From assembly GCA_001600415.1 (NCBI GenBank), contig BCJX01000007.1, forward strand, positions 936,689-1,000,688: a DNA stretch of 64,000 nt, given 5' to 3'. The stretch is from Pascua guehoae. Its lineage: Eukaryota > Basidiomycota > Tremellomycetes > Trichosporonales > Trichosporonaceae. The position numbers and the translations under genes are program-made. Below are positions 59,125-64,000 of this stretch, piece by piece. The stretch's first letter is position 1, and each line of letters begins with the position of its first letter. Under the pieces are notes generated by a model. It searched no databases. It saw only the letters and a program-made list of their open reading frames with translations, and was not told where the DNA came from.

Positions 59125-61794
59125 ATGTCCAAACTCGAAGCACTGCGGGCAGCCCCCGCCCTTGAACACTCGTCACTCAAGGCGGGCAGCCTCTCGCAGA
59201 ACTTTGAAGTGACGACAGTTCCCCTTCTCGACACATACTCGCCCTTCCCCACCATCCGCACGTCGCGCCATTCAAGTGATCCGTTTGGCCTGAACGCATT
59301 CCTGCTGCCTCCAGACGACACCACATGGAGCTACCTTGACCCCACACCGTTACCGAGTGAAACCTTGCCTGAAGAGGAACGACCGCAGCCGTCTACACTC
59401 ACAGAGGGTGAGCGGCGCCTCTTGCACTCGCCTCTCACGCCGAGCGGTAGCGCCCTTCGGCGCCCCTCGCCCCTGGCGTCCAACCCACCACTGAGCGCGG
59501 ATGAAAAGGACGAGGACCCACAGGCTGAAAACGGTGACAACCAAGAGTCTACAGAAGCTCCCAGTGATCTCCACCCGCAATCAGCCGGCGGCGCACCAGC
59601 ATCATCCTCAAGTCGCCGTGTGTCGACCATGACTGGCAAGGGCCTGCGTGCAATCATCAGCCGCAAGTCTGGTGTTGCTGGGACTCTTACGCCGCCCGAG
59701 CTTTCGTCTGGCCCTTCGTCTGCGACGTCATCAACGCCAGAATCACCTGCACTTGACGACGAAGGGGCGCAGTCTCGCACGTCAATGTACAGCATGTCGG
59801 GCAGTTCATCCGAGGGCTCGTGCGAGGGCCTGCAAACACCCAACGACTCTACGCCTCCACTAGACGTCTCGACACGCCTTGCCGCAGCACTGCAAGCAGA
59901 AGAGCGCAAGCCCAAGACGTCTTGGCGTGGCTGGTTTGACGCTCGCCGCCCGTCCTTCCTTGGTCTCCGGAGTGACGGCACCACGACTGTGATTGACTCG
60001 CCGCGCGCTTCCGTTGTTGATGTCGCCGCCGAACTCCCACCTGAGACAGCCCCTGCCACCAGCACGGCTGTTTCCGCTCCAAACAGCGCAGTCGCCCGCT
60101 CGGCCTACCTTCTCCGCCGCCTGTCTCTGGCCAAGCTCGGTGCCATCCGCATGCCCTCTGCTCACCCCCTCGCCCTCGTCCTCACGCGCCAGCATGCCAA
60201 CCTTCCCGACGAGGTCGCATTCTCCATCCCGGCCTCGAAGCGTGTGTTCCCCACATCGGTCAACGTGGTGCCAAAGTACGCCACCGAGCTGGCTCCTGCC
60301 CAGGGTGGCCTGCGCCTCGCGCTCTGCGTCCGCGGTGTCATTCGCAAGATTGACAATGGCGAGCGTCCCAACGGCCTCTTCCGTCCACACCGCAACTCGC
60401 GTCAGAACGCCAACTCTGTCCGTCCCCGCGGCGTGCGCGACTTTGTCAACCGCGCGCCGTTTGAGGAGCGCAATGTCGTCTTCTTCCCTGACAATGTGTG
60501 CGAGGTCGTCAGCATGGCGCGCCCCGGCTTTGGTGTGTGGGACCTCGACTTTACAGACTACATTGTCGCACTCTCCGAGGCCGAGGACTCGCCGCCTTCC
60601 ATCACGGGTCCCCCTCGCAAGTCGCTCCCTCTGCAGCCACAGGCGGCTTCCCGCCCTGCGCTTCCGCAGCGCAACACGATTGCCTTCAAGGTCACCACTC
60701 CCCCGGCACCCAAGGAAGACGTCTTCTCGGCCCCTGCTCCTGCAAAGCCGGTCCTCCGCCACACTCAGACCGCCCCAGCTGTTCCCAAGTCGTCATTACG
60801 CGTTACCCGCCCCAAGGTGACAACATGGGACGAGAGCTCGGATGAGGAAGATGACGACGCGGCCAAGACCGCCACTGCCGCCGCCGGCGCCGCCGCTGCC
60901 CCGGCTCCGGCCCCGCAGCGCCCCGCCATGAAGCACCTGCAGACGGCTCCGGCCCGCGCCCGCCAGTCACGCATGCTTGACCCTGCCGAGGCGCTGGACA
61001 TGGTGACCAGGGCGCGCGAGCGCCGTCAGGAGAACAACAACGGTACTCTGGAGCGGCGTGCAGTGAGCGAGCAGCGGCGCAAGAGCCAGATGCCGCTGCA
61101 GATGACGTCTACCGGCCCGGCGGCGCCCAAGAGCAGGGTCTCGATTGCAGCGTCGGCGTCGACGTCGGCGATTGCACTCGACACGCTCAAGCCCGAGCAC
61201 CGTGTGACCAAGCGGTCGTCGTCCATGTCAATGGACATGATTTCGCGCCAGGTGGAACGTTCGCCAAGCCACCGCGCGTCGAGCGCCACACTTGCCGCCA
61301 AGGCCCAAGCTCACGCCGCTGCTTCTGCACGCCTGCAGGGCCACCACACGCCGACCGGCAAGAGCTCGTCGCGCTCGTCCACCAAGCAGCAGCGCCCGCC
61401 GAGCTCGCTCCCGTCGGTCCCATCGTCGGCGCCCACGCAGGCCTCGGGCAACCGCCGCCGCGTCGTGTCGCAGAACGAACTCGCCGCCGTCCGCACGTCC
61501 ATGGCCCCCCCGTTGCATCAGCGTGGGAGCGTGATGAGCCTCAACATGTACTCGCCCGCGGCCATGCCGGCCATGCCCCTCGTCACCACGGCCACGGGCA
61601 TGTCTGTCATGTCGGCATACCCCCAAATGGTCCAGCCAGTCCGCCAGTCGATGGTGTTCCCCGCCGTCCCGGTCATGTCTGTGTCTGTGGCGCCCTACCG
61701 CCCCCAGTTTGCAAACCACGCGCCGCAAATGCAAATGTACAACCAGCCCCGCGTCCCGAACACTGGCCGGCGCAGGGAGCGGCCTGTGAGCTAA
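59125..61794 (+). CDS. Uncharacterised 889-residue low-complexity protein
   Basis: A single uninterrupted frame from the ATG at 59125, reached after a long C/T-rich leader (CCGCCATGTCC context). I do not recognise the family. The N-terminal third is Ser/Pro/Thr-rich and acidic. Residues about 310-490 look globular: SAYLLRRLSLAKLGAIRMP, a basic RPHRNSRQNANSVRPRG loop, and NVVFFPDNVCEVVSMARP then GFGVWDLDFTDYIVALSEAE. An acidic patch (TWDESSDEEDDD) follows, then a long disordered tail with repeated basic-Ser segments, a Met-rich stretch and GRRRERPVS at the end. No membrane segment or signal peptide is evident. The lack of introns is unusual beside its intron-rich neighbours. A regulatory or scaffold protein is plausible from composition alone, but no role is supported. 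Confidence 0.85.
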   Translation: MSKLEALRAAPALEHSSLKAGSLSQNFEVTTVPLLDTYSPFPTIRTSRHSSDPFGLNAFLLPPDDTTWSYLDPTPLPSETLPEEERPQPSTLTEGERRLLHSPLTPSGSALRRPSPLASNPPLSADEKDEDPQAENGDNQESTEAPSDLHPQSAGGAPASSSSRRVSTMTGKGLRAIISRKSGVAGTLTPPELSSGPSSATSSTPESPALDDEGAQSRTSMYSMSGSSSEGSCEGLQTPNDSTPPLDVSTRLAAALQAEERKPKTSWRGWFDARRPSFLGLRSDGTTTVIDSPRASVVDVAAELPPETAPATSTAVSAPNSAVARSAYLLRRLSLAKLGAIRMPSAHPLALVLTRQHANLPDEVAFSIPASKRVFPTSVNVVPKYATELAPAQGGLRLALCVRGVIRKIDNGERPNGLFRPHRNSRQNANSVRPRGVRDFVNRAPFEERNVVFFPDNVCEVVSMARPGFGVWDLDFTDYIVALSEAEDSPPSITGPPRKSLPLQPQAASRPALPQRNTIAFKVTTPPAPKEDVFSAPAPAKPVLRHTQTAPAVPKSSLRVTRPKVTTWDESSDEEDDDAAKTATAAAGAAAAPAPAPQRPAMKHLQTAPARARQSRMLDPAEALDMVTRARERRQENNNGTLERRAVSEQRRKSQMPLQMTSTGPAAPKSRVSIAASASTSAIALDTLKPEHRVTKRSSSMSMDMISRQVERSPSHRASSATLAAKAQAHAAASARLQGHHTPTGKSSSRSSTKQQRPPSSLPSVPSSAPTQASGNRRRVVSQNELAAVRTSMAPPLHQRGSVMSLNMYSPAAMPAMPLVTTATGMSVMSAYPQMVQPVRQSMVFPAVPVMSVSVAPYRPQFANHAPQMQMYNQPRVPNTGRRRERPVS

Positions 61795-64000
61795 GCCATG
61801 CGCGCCACTGCATGCGCAGCACCTAGGCACGCCCTTGCCTCTCGCCTCGCCTCGCCCCTGGACACCTACACTTCCCCTCCCCCCCTGGACCGTTTACCGT
61901 TCCCACCTCGCACTCCGGATGCTCTTCGGCAGCCTCCTCGGCTGCTGCACCCTGGTACTAGATTGCCGTTTGCGCGCCGAGCCCGCAGCTATTTCACCAT
62001 TCGAGCAGCACGCGCCCGCACACAACATACACGTTGCCTGTTCCCCCAACTTTTTTTTTTTTTTTCTGCAAATTCCATCCACACTGTCCGCCATTGTGAG
62101 CCGGACAAAGGACCATACCCGCATATCATACCCCGCCCCGCCGCCGTGTACAAGGACAATTTCATTATACGACCCGCACGACTTGTAGTTCCACCGTAGA
62201 CGTACACCGGCCGGGCGCCTGTATGCATGGACTGTTTACCCTAGGATGTGTGGTGGGCCGTGAGCGAGTGTGTGAGCGAGTGTGTGCGGGGGTGTTGCTG
62301 AGTGTGCAGTATGGTGCGGCAGGGTCGAGAACGTGTGGGTTGTGAGCAGCACGGGGTGGGTTTGGGCGTCGGGGTGAGTGCGAGTGAGTCTAGTAGTCAC
62401 CACGGCAAGGTTACAAGCTCGCACACGCACCCCTGCCGGCGGCCGGCGGCCGGCATCCCCCGCACCTGCAGCCCCACCTGCACTCGCAACCGCACCCGCA
62501 CCGACAATTGCAGCCGCAACCACTCCATCTCCACGTCCCCCCGCCGCCCATCGATACAATGCGTGCCATGGCGCCCCACGCGGCATACCGGGCACCTGGG
62601 CCAGCACCGCCAAGGACGAGAACGAGTGGATATGGAATGAAACGCAACTCGTACGTCAGTGAGCCAAGTGAACGCGCGAACTGAACTGAACGGAACTGAA
62701 CTGAAACGCAACGGCATGCGGCACCGGCACCGCCGACGTATACGCGACGTACGACGCCGGCGATCTCGGGCGCGCGACGCCGCTTCCCAGGCAGCGGCTG
62801 TGGCAGTGGCGAGGGTATGCCGTCACTAGCCCGTGACAGCGGTCCGTGTCGATGCCGTGGAGTCCCGACAGGACTACCCATCGCATCATCGCCCCGCATC
62901 GTATCGTATGGCCGCCTTTGTATAGCGGTACGCTCATGGAGCTGTGGAGGTTGGACGCGCTCCGAATACGGATGCCTTTCATGGCCCATTGCAAACACCG
63001 CCCACCGCAGGCAAGTGCGAAATCACTCGCGCTCGCACTCATCAACCCCGCACCGGCATGGAGCCTAGGCCGGCAGGCCCAAGGGCCTGGCATGGTGCAC
63101 CTGCGCCGGCACCCATGTCGGCAGTGTCGGCAGCGGCAGCGGGGGCGCGACGACAATGACGACGACGACGCTGGCTGACGTAGCGTACCATATCGTACCG
63201 GTCCACGGCACAAATAAATCTCCGCATTGCCGGAATGGGGTCGGGGGCGGAGCGGGTGTCTGGGATCTGGGATCTGGGAACGGCCGGCAGGAACGCGGTC
63301 TGCGAGTGTCACTGCCATTGTTGGGTTCATTGTCGGGGCCGTTGTCATTGTCATTGCCGGGGACGATGTCATTGTCATTGTCGGGGCACTGTCATTGTCA
63401 TGGTTATTGTTACGGTCGTGGTTGTGGTCGTTGCCAGTCATTGTCATTGTCATCGTAGCTAGGGCGCTCAGTTGACGTCGAGGCGGGCCGGGCAGCTCTG
63501 CATGCAGGACGTACTGTACAATGCCACTCTGGTGCTCGCCAACAAACCACTCGGGCGTCCCCTTCCGCGTTGGTCGGTCACCTCCCTTGTCGGTTGGCGT
63601 GTGACTGGCTGGCAGGGTGGTGCGGTGCCTGAGATAAGAGGCCGAGAATAGACGTCATTCCCATTGGTATAAATCTCGCAGCCGTTATCCCTATCTCTCT
63701 CTCTCAACCGTGGTATTGCTCCTGATCTGATCTGGCTTCTTGACACTGATTGTTCGTTTCAACTTGCTCACTAGTCGGCATTACACAGCATCCCACATCG
63801 CAGCATCTGGGGTTGCCTTGTGCATCTCTGGGCAACTGTAGGCTCCTTCTCGACGTCTTGCCTTGGAGCGCAGCCGTGCCCTGGACACGCGCACCACCAC
63901 GACTCAGCCCATCCCCCCCCCCATCGCTCATCGCCCCCGGCCTCTGCCCCTCCATCGGGCCCCCGGCCCTCCCCCCAGCCTACCCCCTCTCCCCCTCCCC
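61795..64000. other. Region downstream of the 889-residue gene to window end
   Basis: No supported gene. 61795-62200 is the 3' region, including a 14-T run near 62050. A 265-codon open frame on the minus strand (62656-63453) begins in a CATTGT hexamer repeat and has biased composition. The final 100 bp is C-rich. Confidence 0.5.
63331..63455. repeat. Degenerate CATTGT hexamer repeat
   Basis: TGTCATTGTCATTG units alternate with GGGGACGATG and GTTATTGTTACGG variants over about 125 bp. Confidence 0.8.

Noticed and set aside
62656..63453. 265-codon open frame on the minus strand
   Set aside because: The first 60 codons are the CATTGT repeat read in frame and the remainder has no recognisable pattern.

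Overview
The window looks like GC-rich nuclear DNA of a basidiomycete yeast, most likely a Tremellomycete of the Trichosporonales type. This is inferred from the gene set, from dense very short introns (36-60 nt, GTRNGT donors, CTNAC-like branch sites close to the AG) and from pyrimidine-rich leaders before start codons; no marker gene fixes the species. All exon joins below were read by hand from splice signals, frame continuity and family conservation.

Layout. 2-4287 (+): 3' part of a large coiled-coil protein with two PAM2-like (poly(A)-binding-protein-interacting) motifs. 5462-7109 (+): hemerythrin/HHE protein with an 851-nt first intron full of minisatellites. 7110-19842: 12.7 kb without a convincing gene, holding decayed tandem repeats and tRNA-like scraps. 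19843-21457 (+): HMG-box transcription factor. 21458-27854: second gene-poor island with degenerate repeats. 27855-31554 (-): 17-exon leukotriene A4 hydrolase/aminopeptidase (LAP2-like). 32744-34573 (-): NAP1 histone chaperone. 35533-36645 (+): CAF16-type ABC ATPase, divergent from NAP1. 38207-41167 (+): three small tandem genes sharing a Myb/SANT-like domain. 41453-43115 (-): ING-family protein with a canonical H3K4me3-type PHD finger. 44130-46701 (-): DAL5/allantoate-permease-like MFS transporter with a 7-nt micro-exon. 46702-59124: 12.4 kb gene-poor island. 59125-61794 (+): unrecognised 889-residue low-complexity protein. 61795-64000: no gene seen.

The genes do not form a pathway. 32.7-43.1 kb is enriched for chromatin and gene-expression factors (NAP1, CAF16, Myb/SANT-like trio, ING), which is probably chance. 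The most novel element is the Myb/SANT-like array, one member of which encodes only 64 residues and another of which shows a probable frameshift. About half of the window is gene-poor and carries degenerate tandem repeats of several unrelated families; no intact transposon, LTR, CRISPR array, rRNA or convincing tRNA was found.
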